Assembly (NCBI GenBank): GCA_027922465.2
Contig: BQMF02000121.1
Coordinates: forward strand, 434,001 to 498,000
DNA length: 64,000 bases
Direction: 5' to 3'
Source of the DNA: Turritopsis dohrnii
Lineage: Eukaryota > Cnidaria > Hydrozoa > Anthoathecata > Oceaniidae
Shown: positions 45,701 through 58,600 of the stretch, one piece after another
Layout: each line of letters starts with the position of its first letter
Numbering within the stretch: position 1 is the first letter of the stretch
Position numbers and translations under genes: made by a program
The notes under the pieces: generated by a model
The model's input: the letters and a program-made list of their open reading frames with translations, nothing else
Databases searched by the model: none
What the model was told of the DNA's origin: nothing

Positions 45701-46498
45701 TTAAGTCTGACTCATTGACAGATATATCTGAGCATCAATTGTACTTCGAGTTACTTTTTGTGACCAAGAGCATAATACCTGGATGTTCTGAAAGTTTCTG
45801 GTGGTGTTTTTTTTGGTTTTGGATTTTATGCATGTTAATATAAAAGGAACCTGTGTATGATCACGTGACTTTTGCTATGGTTCTATTATTGTAGGTTTGA
45901 GTACGCTGATCGGAGTGATGGTGCTGTCGTTGAGTTCGAGCAAATTGTTCATCCTCTTCTTCAAGATGATGTTTTCCATCATATGTCTTGGATTGGTTCA
46001 CGGAATGGTCATCTTACCAGTGCTTTTGACTAGTAAGATATTTCTGTTTTTTTGACATTATTTTTTTTGACAGTATTTTTTCAACTATTACAGTGAGATA
46101 AAGCGAACATGGTGATTTTACGAACAGTACTTTTCGCTTTTTTGTTATGAAAACCTCTTAAAAATCGAAATTTGAAGGGAATTTAAAAACGATGAAAATT
46201 ATGAAAAACTGATGAAATTATGATGGGTAAATGCTAATATGTAATAACGAACTTGAAGTCTTGGTTGTCAAAAGTTAGCTGTTTTGTTTTGTGTCTCGAT
46301 GTAGAGATGAAAGGTAACAATGCTACTTGCCTCTGTTAACCCGCTATTTGCTTTTGTTTTTAATCTTTTTTTGCAGTATTTTGCAGAACGGGGAAGTTTA
46401 AACATGCAAAACACGAGGTTAATGGCTGTGGAAAAGTCATTAATGAAAATGACATTACTGCAGATGATGTTCTACTGACGAAAATCACATCTCTATGA
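42760..46498 (+). CDS. Patched domain-containing (PTCHD-type) membrane protein
   Basis: Four exons, 42760-44136, 44645-45584, 45895-46032 and 46377-46498, join in phase to 858 residues, the normal length of PTCHD/patched-related proteins. Architecture is RND-like: TM1 near residues 30-55; a large extracellular loop; the sterol-sensing-type block (LLLIFGAVTSMVLFCAI; LGVGIDDMFIIVNKI; TTLTDLIAFVIGT); then in exon 2 TM7, a second loop, and a second bundle with MAIGFTVDYSCHITHAYL. The paired GxxxDD / GxxxDY motifs in TM4 and TM10 are the proton-relay positions of RND proteins. Role inferred: lipid or sterol handling or Hedgehog-related function, in the plasma membrane. A strong acceptor ends at 42728. 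An out-of-frame ATG at 42738 opens a 17-codon uORF overlapping the main start. Confidence 0.92.
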
Positions 46499-47087
46499 TT
46501 TTGTCGTCGTCGTCATGACGATGATGTGAAGACAAAAAGAAAGCGCTGCACAAAGGCGATATTTTTCTTTTTATTTCGTTTTGATTTTTTGCTGATTTAT
46601 TTATTATTCTTTCTTCAAATAAGAAATTAGTTAGATTTGCGCCGTTTTTATATGTATTCTACTGTTGTATTAAGTTCATCTTATAAATTACCTAGCTGCT
46701 GTTTGAGCATATTTGATGATGCTTAAAGTGATTTTAGTAGACATTTTTCTTTTAATTTAATCCTAATCTTTGATGCAGTTTTAGTTCGGAAGTTGAAGCT
46801 GAGAAGATTGGGATTTTAACTTTCTATCATTCATATCAACTTCTATCATTTTCTGAGATATTGGGCGCTTTTTCACGCCCCTTCTCGCCGCAGCCGCCAC
46901 CATCCTGATTGTAATTGTAGAATTTGTAGACGTGATCCTTCACTTTTTCTAAACTTTTGTAAACTTGATTGGTTTCGTCTTGAATTATTGTCAATATGTA
47001 TTTCTCTTGTTAGTGTTTGCAGTTATGTTATATCTATTGTGTTTTTATGACGTAATATAATGTCTAGCAATGACGTAATGTCTCTAA
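46499..47087. other. 3' flank of the Patched-domain gene
   Basis: No gene. CAAATAAGAAATT near 46615 is the nearest poly(A)-signal-like sequence. Confidence 0.35.
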
Positions 47088-47461
47088 GGTGCTGATTACA
47101 TGATCCCGGTTAGGCGGGACGAAATTTCATCCCGCCTTGGCGAGATGAATTTCAACCCGGCGTTACATGCAAAATTTTCATCCCGTTTAGGCGGGACGGG
47201 ACAAAACTAACCCTTTGTGTTTTGAATTTTTGACAAACTACGCATGCTCAAACCTCAAACTTGTCACGGTTGACCAGGACGAAGCGATTACATGGGAAAA
47301 TTTCATCCCGCTCTTGATAGCCGAGATCTCGGATAGGCGGGATGAAAATTTTATCATGTAATCGCTATGGGAAATTTATGAAGATTTGACCAGGAAGCCA
47401 AGATCTCGGCAAGGCGGGATGAAATTTCATCCCGGCTAACCGGAATCACGTAATCAGCCCC
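47088..47461. mobile_element. PIF/Harbinger-like foldback MITE
   Basis: Inverted termini of about 48 bp (GGTGCTGATTACATGATCCC at left; GGAATCACGTAATCAGCCCC at right), flanked by TAA on both sides. The interior is made of GGCGGGATGAAATTTCATCC-type palindromes. There is no coding capacity. Confidence 0.8.
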
Positions 47462-47472
47462 TAAAGCCTATC

Positions 47473-47600
47473 CCCAGTGTGCGAATTTGTTGAAAAAATA
47501 ACTGCGAAGAAGTGCATATATATATATATATATATATACACACTATTTCAATAAAAAATGCTCTTCATCGCAGTGATTTTTTGAAGATTTGCACACTGGG
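47473..47600 (+). mobile_element. CCCAGTGGGCAAA-family MITE, copy 4 (intergenic)
   Basis: Ends CCCAGTGTGCGAATTTGTTG and GATTTGCACACTGGG, with the inner GCATATATATATAT / ACACACTATTTCAATAAA segment expanded into a (TA)n tract. It begins 11 bp after the PIF-like MITE. Confidence 0.85.
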
Positions 47601-48797
47601 GTTCGTATTAAAATCTTTTAAAATGATATTGAAATATTTATCAGGTTTTAGAACTATTTATAATTTTCAAACAAATTTTTATATTACTTAGCTTATATCA
47701 ATACAATCCTAAATCTCACTTCGCGATAACACTTAGCTACTGTTCCCTACTTCCGCCAGTTTTACCGCCTTCCGCCCACCTTTAACTGCCTTCTATCAAC
47801 TTCATCAAAGTTAACATTTTCTTGAATAGCGTTTTATGACAAAAAAATATTGGCGTTTTTATAAATCCCGCTTTTTTCACCGCCCTCCTCCACTCTTTCA
47901 TTTGTCGAAGTATCGCGGAAAATCTTGTAAATAAAAAAAAAGGTGAGATGTCATGCTAAGAATTCATGAAATTTACAGTTTTTTCGGATTTAACTGAACT
48001 ATTTATAGGTCACTGTATTATGACGACGAGTGACTGGGTACGAAGTTGTCACTGCATATTCTATATATTATATTTTGATACGTAATTAGTTTGATGTCGT
48101 TTTATTCCACTGAGAGCGTATACGTTTTGCAAGAAGTAGAAGTGTTTACTGAACTCGGTCACGTATGTTGAAACATGAAATGATATCTCCGCCATCATCT
48201 GCTCAATTTGTCATTGTTCGGAATGTTGTTATATCTCCTTAATGCTTAATACAACAACCACAATGCAATGTTATTAATTACTTGCTTTGGGTTTACTTTT
48301 AGCATTGCTCCAAATACGTTTGAGAATATCTATTTTGGTCGTGAATACATCATTCCGTGGAGCCATTTTTCTCATTGCATTGTGGAAGTTTTATTATATA
48401 TTAAGGAGATAATGATATTAAGGAGATAATGATATTAAGGAGATAATGATATTCCAAGAGCGGCGAATAGACATTTCCTCTGTTGGAGCACCCTGTCTAA
48501 TTCTCAAGTTAATGTGTTGCATTGTTTTACCAATATAGCTGTATTGGTCCTAATTAAGATAGTAAGATCTTTATAACGATAAAGATAAATGTTTCCATGA
48601 CGACAATAATTTGTATTTCATTGATGTGACCACAATGTTTATATTGAAAACGAGGTTAAGCCTCTAATCGTTGACTGTCACACTTGTGAATCTTCTGCAT
48701 GTTGCCTATAGTTACGACATAGCCTCATTTCTACGATCTTAATATTTTTTAGATATTCGCCTTGTGAATTAAAAATTTAATTTTAATGGTATTTAGT
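47601..48797. other. Intergenic; 17-bp minisatellite at 48397-48454
   Basis: No gene. At 48397-48454 ATTAAGGAGATAATGAT is repeated three times in tandem. The region ends with a possible acceptor (GGTATTTAG at 48797) 109 nt before the EF-hand gene ATG. Confidence 0.5.
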
Positions 48798-48906
48798 GAA
48801 AGAACCGACAGAAAATGATTTTCGAATCGCCACGGGCGTGAAATTTGGCGGTATGGTGTAGACGGGCGTTGGATTGAACGACAAAAAAAGAAATAAATGC
48901 ATTGAG

Positions 48907-51310
48907 ATGATAAAAGAGAGAGACATCCAAAAGTCTCACAACTTCAGAGAATCCGTCAAGAAATGGGGCCAGCCACTGCGACGTCATCGAATATTCAATG
49001 TGACGTCGTCAGACCATGTGACGGATCGTGATGTAGCCTTTCAATATTCAAGTGAAGGTGAAGGAACCGAAAATGCGTTGAAGCAAGCCATCAGCGATAT
49101 TGATCGGGAAATTGCGTGCAAGTATCGCGAGCACGAAGACTTGAAAAGTTGGATCGCAAACAGGAAAGCTGAAAGACAGTGTTTGAAGAATATGGGTTTT
49201 AACGCTTCATGGTTTCAAAATAAGTCGAAGAAGACGGAATGCGAAGTACGAGTTTTTGAGAAAACGAAAACAAATGTCGGTGAGAAGTCGGAAGTCGTGG
49301 CGATTCCAGACCCGTCTAAATACAATCGCAAACCAAGGCTATCAGAAGGTCACGTGAACATGCTTTCGTTTCTGGACAAACCTTTACCCATTGCGTTGGC
49401 GATGATCGCAGACTATTTACAAGATAACCGTTTGCGATTGGTTGATTTATTTTCCAAGGCTGACAAAAATAAGGACTGGTGTATGAGTAGGACTGAATTG
49501 AAGGTCAGTATGCGGGTTCTAAAATATACAGCTGAACTAGCAAGACGCCATTACTAGTTTGCGGTGAAAACTTTGTTATTTCTAGCTGGATTAAGCGAGC
49601 AAATTATTGCGCATGACATAATTATCGGTCATTCGAATATGTGACGATGGTTCAGTATGAGTCCCATTCCAAAAACCCTCAAGCATGATTACTGACTTCT
49701 TTCCATCTGTTGTGTTGTTAGGAATCCCTCAAACATACTACCATCCCGCTGAAAGACGCTCATCTCGACGAGTTGATTCTTGCGTTAGATGTGAACGATG
49801 ATGACGAACTGAGCTATAGAGAGCTGGCGAAAGGAATCGAGGCTTATCACAAGGATAAAAGGTATGTGGTGCCGTTCGATAGTTTAATGATACGTGTGTG
49901 TGTGTGTGTCCATCCATTAAGATTGATTCCTAAAGGGTTCGTTGAAACTTTTTGTTACCCAAGAGTTAGAGGATCTAATGCAAGACTCCCATTGGTGACA
50001 GTCCCATGAGAATTGAAGAAGGCGTTCTTGGTAAACATAGATGATAAATAATATGATAACACATTTGTTAATGAATATGAATTCTCACCATCTTCGTGTC
50101 AATTGGCAGTTTCCCTTCTTCAATTATCTCCATAGTATGTTAACAACTACCATCATGCATTGCTGTAATCAGTTGGCGTGAGACTTGTAAGAACGTTCCT
50201 CTTTGTGCCATCGAGAATATCAGTTGTGCTTGTCTAACGCTTGTAATTTTTGCTTTGAGATATTTTTAATGATCATTATTTCGCGTTGCATTCTGTTAGT
50301 CGTACGATGCATTAAGGAGATAATTGGGGAAGCATCATTACAGTTTCAGGGAACTCTACCCAATTCCAAATTTTTGATATTCCATTTTAAAACTCATTTC
50401 ATTTCCATTACTTTGTTTTATCGAACATCAACCACGAGGCAGTATTTTCACTTTTGCATTTCATCTCAGAAAACCATTCCCTCATATTTTCGTTGCTGAA
50501 TGTTAATGAACATCATTTGTTTGCTGCAGGTGGCAGAGACTCAAAGAGACATACGATGATATGATCTTTAAAGCCACCAATAACGACAGCGACAAACTTC
50601 CGTCCAATGAGAAGAAGACGGAAAAGTTACCGCAGCTCGATCACCGTGATCACGTCAACGAGTTGTTCCTGAACCAGCACGCAAAAGAACGACAGCGAAA
50701 GGAGAATGAGAAAAAAGAACGACAACGAGTAACGAAACTACAAAAGACGAAAGTGAAGCGAGTTCAAAACGAATGGCAATCGACGATTTCCGGCGATATC
50801 GGTGAGAAGAAATCTCAATATATGCAGCTCATGAACGACGAATGTAATCGGTGTGTAGATTTACTTCATTCGGAGGGGATTCCCGTGAAATCCGATACTA
50901 TTCGGAATGTTTTGATGCCTCCCAAAGATAATTCAACTCGGAAGTGTCGCAGGTATTTGTCGAGTGAATTAAGCGTCCACCCGATCAATCACCCGCTGAT
51001 TTGTGAGTACAGGAAACAACAAAAGCAACGTTTGTTGAAATGCCACAGCTCGTACGTGCCGTCGAACCCCAGCTCCCGTGACGCCACAGGAGAATCCCGC
51101 GATGGAGGAAGGGTACCGCTGCCGCGTGTCGCGCTTCTCGATTTCAAAAATCGGCAAGAGAAGGGGAGAAGGGCACGTGTTGAGCGCGAGTGTGCAGCCC
51201 CCTCTCCATGCTGGCCGCAGCACTTGTTGGACAAGTTATATCTGTGTATGGATGACACGGGGACAAAAGAACAGAGAAAAAGTGTACTATTTACCATGGT
51301 TCCCAACTAA
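48907..51310 (+). CDS. EF-hand and coiled-coil protein, possibly EFCAB12-like
   Basis: Three exons, 48907-49503, 49722-49861 and 50530-51310, join in phase to 505 residues. Two adjacent canonical EF-hand loops are visible: D186-N188-D190-C-S-E197 (DKNKDWCMSRTE), split from the second by the exon 1/2 junction, and D222-N224-D226-E228-S230-E233 (DVNDDDELSYRE). The N-terminal part (about 60-100) and the C-terminal part (about 280-340, HAKERQRKENEKKERQR) are charged helices. The C-terminus (PSPCWPQHLLDKLYLCMDD) is distinctive. Calcium binding is supported by complete loops. The length and layout recall EFCAB12, but I cannot confirm orthology. Start: first in-frame ATG after a stop at 48859. It converges on CFAP69. 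Confidence 0.82.
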
Positions 51311-52683
51311 CCGTGTGATCTTGCCTATTTGCCTAATAGGACCTAGTCAATACATCCAACCTCGTTTTCATGTATATTTTATGGTTCTAATAATTGACTT
51401 AGCAGACTATTCAACCCTCGATTTCGATTTTCATCAAACCAGACAGGGTATGATTTAGTTTGTTCAAATGTCTCTACCTTTCCCAGCAGCAGCGGGTAAA
51501 ATATCATCAAAATGCCGCTGCAAAGTATTCATTTAAAATGATGTGTATGTTGGTGTGCCTTTCTAAAAAAATGTACTCCTCCTCTGCAGTTTTTTTCAAC
51601 GAAAAAAATTCGGGACATTTTGACATTTGAAACGAGTTTGGATGGACTCAAAAAGAAGTCGGCAGTTTTAGCCATTGCTGACGTCATCGATGTTTAAGGA
51701 TATGCAAAGCTATGCTCTTTGCACTCAACTCTCCTTTAATTGAATTAGTAAGCAATTATGTTTATAAGAAGTTTGCAATAAGATCGCCTCACTTCTCTCT
51801 CTCGATCATCCCAAACAAATGTAATAAGATTCTCACCGTCAACTTTTGATGGTCTGTATTTGCCAGACTATTGTACTATGGGTTTGACAACCACCATTGC
51901 GATGTATACGGTCAGAACTTTGGTATTTTTGTCTGGTTTAAGCGAGCAAATATTTTCTGTAATGCTTCGATTTACCAAACGAAAATAAGAGAAGTTCCAC
52001 CATAAAGATATCATGGTGGCATCTCGTTAGACGAACATGTGTATGCGATAAAAAAGAAATTGTAAATAAAACTTGTTCGAGGTAGTTTATACTGTCGCCT
52101 TGTCTTATGTAAATCAATTGACCTGCGATTAGACATTGTCAATACCTTTACTTAAGAATACGAGAGTTTTACAGTACAGGTCATTAGATTTACACTAGGC
52201 AAAAGTTCGGCCATATAAACTAAACTTTGGATTTTGGATATGTTTACGTAATAAAATGTATTTATTTATTTTTTTATTGGGTTTTGAGGAATGTTAGTAT
52301 GAAAGAAGGTTTTTTAGAATGATGTTTGGTCTCTTTGAGTCAGCTCGGCGTTGAAGAAGCGAGACCTTTTCCTGCTTCCTTCTCGCGAATACACCACAAG
52401 CAACTTTAAAACACTTGGAATATAAGTAAGCGATTCCGGGGGGTGGTCAGTATGGTCGGGGTTGTGGATGGGAAGAAAAAACTTTCTATACATTGTTTTA
52501 TTGTGGATACATTTACGAGTATTTACAATTTCTTACAAAATCCGATCAAAATTCGCCAATCGTCAGTTCTAAAATTACAACATACATATATGTTCATGTT
52601 ATCAACTGAGGAGGTTTTGGAACAGACAGCGTATTGTAATTAGCCATCTCTGAAACCGTTTCGAAATCTCGTGGTTTCCAAAA
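51311..52683. other. Convergent 3' ends of the EF-hand gene and CFAP69
   Basis: No gene. Candidate poly(A) signals: AAATAAAACTTG near 52064 for the plus-strand gene, and AATAAAAAAATAAATAAAT on the minus strand near 52258-52277 for CFAP69. Confidence 0.45.
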
Positions 52684-55600
52684 TTATCGTATAACCGTTA
52701 AGATGGATTGATGGAAACCACGACGAGGTTTTGGGACGGCCTGAAAGCTGCGTTTGATTTGCACGATACCAGTCTAACAGATCCCTTTAAAATGAACAAG
52801 AAAACGTACCTTTATCGTTAGCGCAGCTGTGGAACTGGTTTGCCTGGATGATAGTTTCAAAGCATTCGACGTATTTGGCGTAGGTGTGCCGTATCTTGTA
52901 CTTTGCACGAAAATATCCCGACCACAAAATGCCTGAATATAAAAAAAGACGAAAAATGGAACGGTGTGACGTGACGACTAATCCGTCGTGATGACGGAAT
53001 AAGATTGTGTCGGAGTCAACAAATCACTCACCGTCGTTGTTAAAGTTTTATCCAAAGTTTCGTGTCGGATGAATCTAAGGTAAAGAGATCATTTTGGATA
53101 TTCCATGAAACAAAACCTCGCCGTTAAGGTTATGAGTGCTCCCCCGCTGGTAGAAATCCCGCTGAGAAAATGTGTTCATATGACAACTCGTTTCCTTTAC
53201 ATTAATACAACGAAACACTTATTAAAGGATTTGAACAAATAAGGCAAAACCCGAACTTTACCCTCACTGACCCAGACACATTTGACAAGGTTTGCACCGT
53301 AAAGTCTGATGGCAAAGATTTGTCAGACGAACACATATAGCTAATGTCACTTTTGAGAGTGCACAATTTCACTGAACAATGTTTCTCCTATGAACAATTT
53401 AAAATTTCGAATCTTTAGCCCGTGCTGTTTTTTGTATTAACCAATCAAAAATACGCAAAATAGATTAAATCGAAACCAGCATTTTATAATTACGGAAACA
53501 AAAATAATCACCTTCGGTGGGGACTGGCTAAACCACGTGACAACACACGTGATCTGTCGATTGATTTTAATTGGCGTTCACGTACTTTCTGTATTATAAA
53601 GAGAGAATGAATAGCAATCAATAATGTACTGTCACTCTTGAAACAGAGACTTTTAAAAAACACTTAGCACAAGGAAATTTCTCCCAATTTTCTCCCAATA
53701 TAACGATCATCACGACTTCATATGAAATTCGCTTACAAAATCGTGTTTCGTTTATGTTCGGCATTCATGTTACCGAGATTTGACCGATGCTTCTTTTATT
53801 CAATAAAGTCGGCAAAGTTTTTACATTTTTGAAGATTTCAAAAATGAAACGAATAGGATGCACATCATCAAAACATCTGAGATGGATCGAATCGAGCACC
53901 AGTAATAAAAGAAATAGATGATTGAACGAAGAGAGCAGAAGTTTACAGTAAGCTGAAACATTTGAAATCATAAAAATTTTGCCAGAATGGAAATCGTATC
54001 TACCGGATACTATATGATTGACTTTTAATCGTAATCCTGCAATACACTTTTCCTTAGAAGAAAAATGTTTGTGAGGAAATGAAACTCAAAGATTTTAAGT
54101 ACACCCAAATGTCCGTTCGTTCGAGATGCAGGTGTCCGAAATTCCTTTGTTGTTTTTTTTTTTCAATTTAAGTTTTTCTTTCGAGCCTATTCCGATGAAA
54201 TTTTAGTGGTAATCAATATTATCTTGTTCTTTTGAGAATGCTGTGTATGTTTTCATAGATCAAAAATTATCATTCACAAATTTATTTCTCAAATTATGGT
54301 GCAAAAAGATGGACTAAAACCACCAGTATGCAGTAGTTCACAACGCAGGCTAATCTCTCTCACAACAATTTTAAAACAAGGAAGAAAATCTTAGCCTCAT
54401 TTCTGTGAGCTTAAGAAAATCGAGGTCCAGGCGTTCAGAGAAACAAAGCATTTTACCTGTAAAGTGTAAAAGTCCGACGTTCGATCGACGAAGCTGATCC
54501 AATCTTGCTGCTGTTTCTCTTGCTGTTTGTAACTTTCTCTTATCTGAACATTAAACACGAAAATTGATTAACAACACTAACCTGTGGGGAAAATGATCAA
54601 ATAAACCCTCTGCGATGAAGAGCACTTGTATTGAAATTGTGTGTATATTTCCATAGAAATGCACTCCTTCGCAGTGATACAGACAGAAATTGTACACACC
54701 TTCTGGTAAAACTCTTCTTCATCCATGATGTCTTGATCAACAGCAGCTTGGATAAGAATTTTCTAATAGAAACAAACATGTCAACAACTGGCGAACATTC
54801 AAGACGCTGTTTCCACAGTAATTGTCTCGCTTAGTAAAGTAACCCTACACGAGAGTTAACGAATAGGAGGACAAATTTTACGAAATGCTGTATAAATTCC
54901 TCTTCAAGTAATTTTATTGTGCAAGGAAACATAATCAATGTGCTTATTCAAAACAAGCCAAGAGCTGTTTAGATGCATGTTTTCTTGAGAAACTCATGTG
55001 CTAAGACCAAGCACATATATACGAATCCGGTGATCGCAACTATCGGATTAACTAACAGAAATGCTGATGTTGCATCTTTTCACTTCACTCCTTCTACATG
55101 CTCGTCAAGTGCTGAATAATACCAAGCTTGGTCCGTCTCAGTGGGCAAATCTACATTACCTGCACATTGCGCACACGCGCAGCTTTCCCTTGGAGAATGG
55201 AGATTATCCGATCAAGACCTTCTTTATCTGTAGCCACTGGTTCGATTCCATCTAATTCCAATTCTGTCTGTATCTCTTGCCACACTTCAAGAGTCTAAAA
55301 AAATCGTTGATGAAGTGATGCGAAAAGTTCTAGAGCTGTAAAATGGAGGAAGACAAGATCTTAAACCTTCTACGAAACGTTTTATTCGATGATTTCGATA
55401 ATTTACATTTACGTCACATTTACGTCACATTACGAAAATTACGACAAATAAACCATACCGCAAACAAATGTTTTATCACAAGAGAAGAAATTGATGAGAA
55501 TTTCCGCGCCATCTCTAACGCTCAAAAGGATACAAAGAAAAGATTTTAACCTTGAAATCCAGATATCTTTCCACAATAGACAACGTGATATAATCTGACG

Positions 55601-58600
55601 AGCATAGACCAGGCAGGTTGTTGAACCCTATAACCAACAACTTGTCCGATTAGTTTGGTTGCTATAACAACAGACCAGTGGGTAAATTTGTTGAAAAATC
55701 ATTGTGAAAGAGTGCATTTCTATAGAAATGTACACACTATTTCAATGAAAATGCTTTTCATCACAGTGATTTTTTTACGATTTAGGTGTTCTGTTTAAAC
55801 GCAGTGTTCCATGATACGTAAGTGCACAACACGATGTCGAAACAACTATAAGGGAAGTTCCAACGCAGGATAACAACAGGTCATGTTAACACTCATCCGA
55901 TAGCTTAGACTTTCACATAGTTGTAATGAAAGTTCTCCCAAAAGATATGCAAGAAAAACGCTCAGATTATAATAATAAGCGATTTTGGGAACTGGAGGAG
56001 TGCGTTTACGATTTCGAGGATCACGTTGCTAATATGTTTCCTATTCTAGAACAATTGGTTTTGGTGAGGCAGGTTGAAATCTGGTATATAGATAATCATC
56101 ACAGAAAAATCGAGAAAGACAACAACTACAAGAAAATTTTCTTCAACAGTCGAGAAAAAGAATTATCATGAACAATCAATCATCTTCGCGCAAAACACAT
56201 CCAGTGAAATCTGTCCCATTGATGTAATCAATAACATCAAAAAGCATAATGGCTGCAGAATCTCTATTTAAAGGCGATATGTCTCATTCTCATTCGCAGT
56301 GTGAGAATATTTTTATTTTTCTGTGTTAATGCTGAAAACTGTTCCAGGGCGAAGTCACGATCTCTTCTTACTATAAAAGCTATTAGCTATTCTGCCAGTA
56401 CGTTTTCTTGCGAACTGAAGGGAGATTTTCTGCTTAAGAACGTTCAAATTTGTTCATTTGTGGTTTAACGAAAAGCTCACTGACAGAATAAAGATCAAAC
56501 TGCAGTCCGTCACTTTCTTCTAAAGGGAAATGATTTGAAAAAGGAGATAAGAACATATATAATGGAGGAAAATGAACAAAAATCCAGACGACCATTGTAT
56601 AGTACAATGAAATTTTGTTTCGATGTTCGTACTCATTAGCATGTTTTCCTTCTCTTTGGACAGATTTGTTCACAATCACTGCGAAGGAGTGCATCTCCAT
56701 AGAAACATACACACAATTTCATTGAAAATGCTCTTCGTCGCAGTGGTCTCTGACGATTTCACCCTATGCGCTTTCTACTCTCCTCAAGATAGACCTCTAT
56801 ACAAATAACATACCGATCTTTGAGAACACACCATATACTTTCGCCCTTAAGTTATCTGACACATCGACGATAGCTGGACTGGCGCACGTGGTTGGCAAGG
56901 GCGTTATGCCCTGTTTTTCTTGTGATAAAGTCTTCAACGGGCGGGATATATCTATGGTAAATGGAAATGGAAAATGAGAAATTAAAGAAGTCATTTTAGT
57001 GCATCGGTCGTTATCACAGTGGTCTTTACGAACATTACTTTTCCATGGTCAGACTCTCATTAATGAAATTTTTCACTCGCCCCTTTTAAGATCACGCCAT
57101 GAAACGTCAATGAGGGTGGCGTAATAATAGCCAATAGGATAGTGAACAAACACAAGATGTCTTTAAATAGTTTACTTCTAATGGGAGCCTTGTACAGGGA
57201 GCCATATATACAGACGTATGGAAAACCATAAGACACTTAGACCATCCTCTGCAGTAAAAAAAAATCTAAATCTAAGTTATGTCACTTGATTCTGGGTTCA
57301 CATTGTCTCGTTTCAAATCCGAATGAAAACATCCTTCTCTATAATCACGCAATACGTTGATACTTTCTGTTCATTCGACGTTTATTAAAACAAAAGCGAC
57401 ATACAACCAGTGAGAAGACTGTCATTTCCGAGTCATAAATACAAACTATGCCAAGTGTTGTTTTGATTTGTGATGTTTAGTTTCTCAAATACTTTGTAAC
57501 GATTCAGTAGAGCGACTGAAGTACAGGTTTCTTTGACACAAAACACATTTTAACAAGAACTTCTATACATTACCTGCTATAATTGAACCATCTTCCCTGG
57601 GCACACTTAACCTCTTCTCTTCAGCACTCCACAAATCCACGAGAAGTTTTGCGACAGTCTTTTCGTGTTTTCCGCGCCACAGCATGATGTGGGCCAGTAC
57701 CTGTGACAGACAAGGAACGGACATGAAACATTCGTGAGTGGTGTTTTGATATAGACAGCGCTCTATTGAAGTTTAGTACAGGTTAAGTTAAGGTTAGTTC
57801 TCCGAGAGCAAAAAACCACTGTGATGAAGAGCATTTTTATTGAAATAGTGCGCAAATTTCTATAGAAATGCACTCCTTCGCAGTGGTTGTTCAACAAGTT
57901 TGCCCAGTGGGAAATAAAGCACCATTGAGATTTTTGTCGTCCTAGGGACCTCATAAACTCGTGGTCATCATTCGTTTTGGTTTTTCCAAGCCTTAACTGA
58001 AGAGATATCTTCTGAAAATTGCAAAAGGGACTCAAAAACATACTCGGTGTTAAAGTAAATGAATAAAATTAAGAAGAGAGTGCCACTGACTCTGATGACT
58101 CAGCAACCACTAACAATGGATCTTTTTGTTATTTCGGCAGCTAGTTGTAAAGACATCAGTTTTTTGAGACACGTTCGTTTATTTTTACTTTCAGCACCCA
58201 GTGGGCAAATTTGTTGAAAAACCACCGAAAAGGAGTACATTTTTACAGGGATTTAAACATTATTTAAATGAAAAAGCTCTCCATCGCAATGACGATTTTG
58301 GCCACTGGACAATTAGATTTGAACAATGGCTTCAAACATAACCAGATAACCCTCCTTTTAAGAAATGTGAAAACGTGTTAGCCATTTAAAACAAACAGAA
58401 ATAAAATAGAAGAACAAAAAGTACTTACATTTTTATTTTCCAATAAATCCAACAGTGTTCCCAAAACCACGTTATGAATGTTATCAGGACAAGTCTACAA
58501 ACGACGAAAATCAGCTTTGGAAGTTCTTTTTAGTAGAGGTCAGTATAGGATGTTAGTTCATTTTAAATTTTATATGTTACTTCTACATAAGCCTGTTTCT

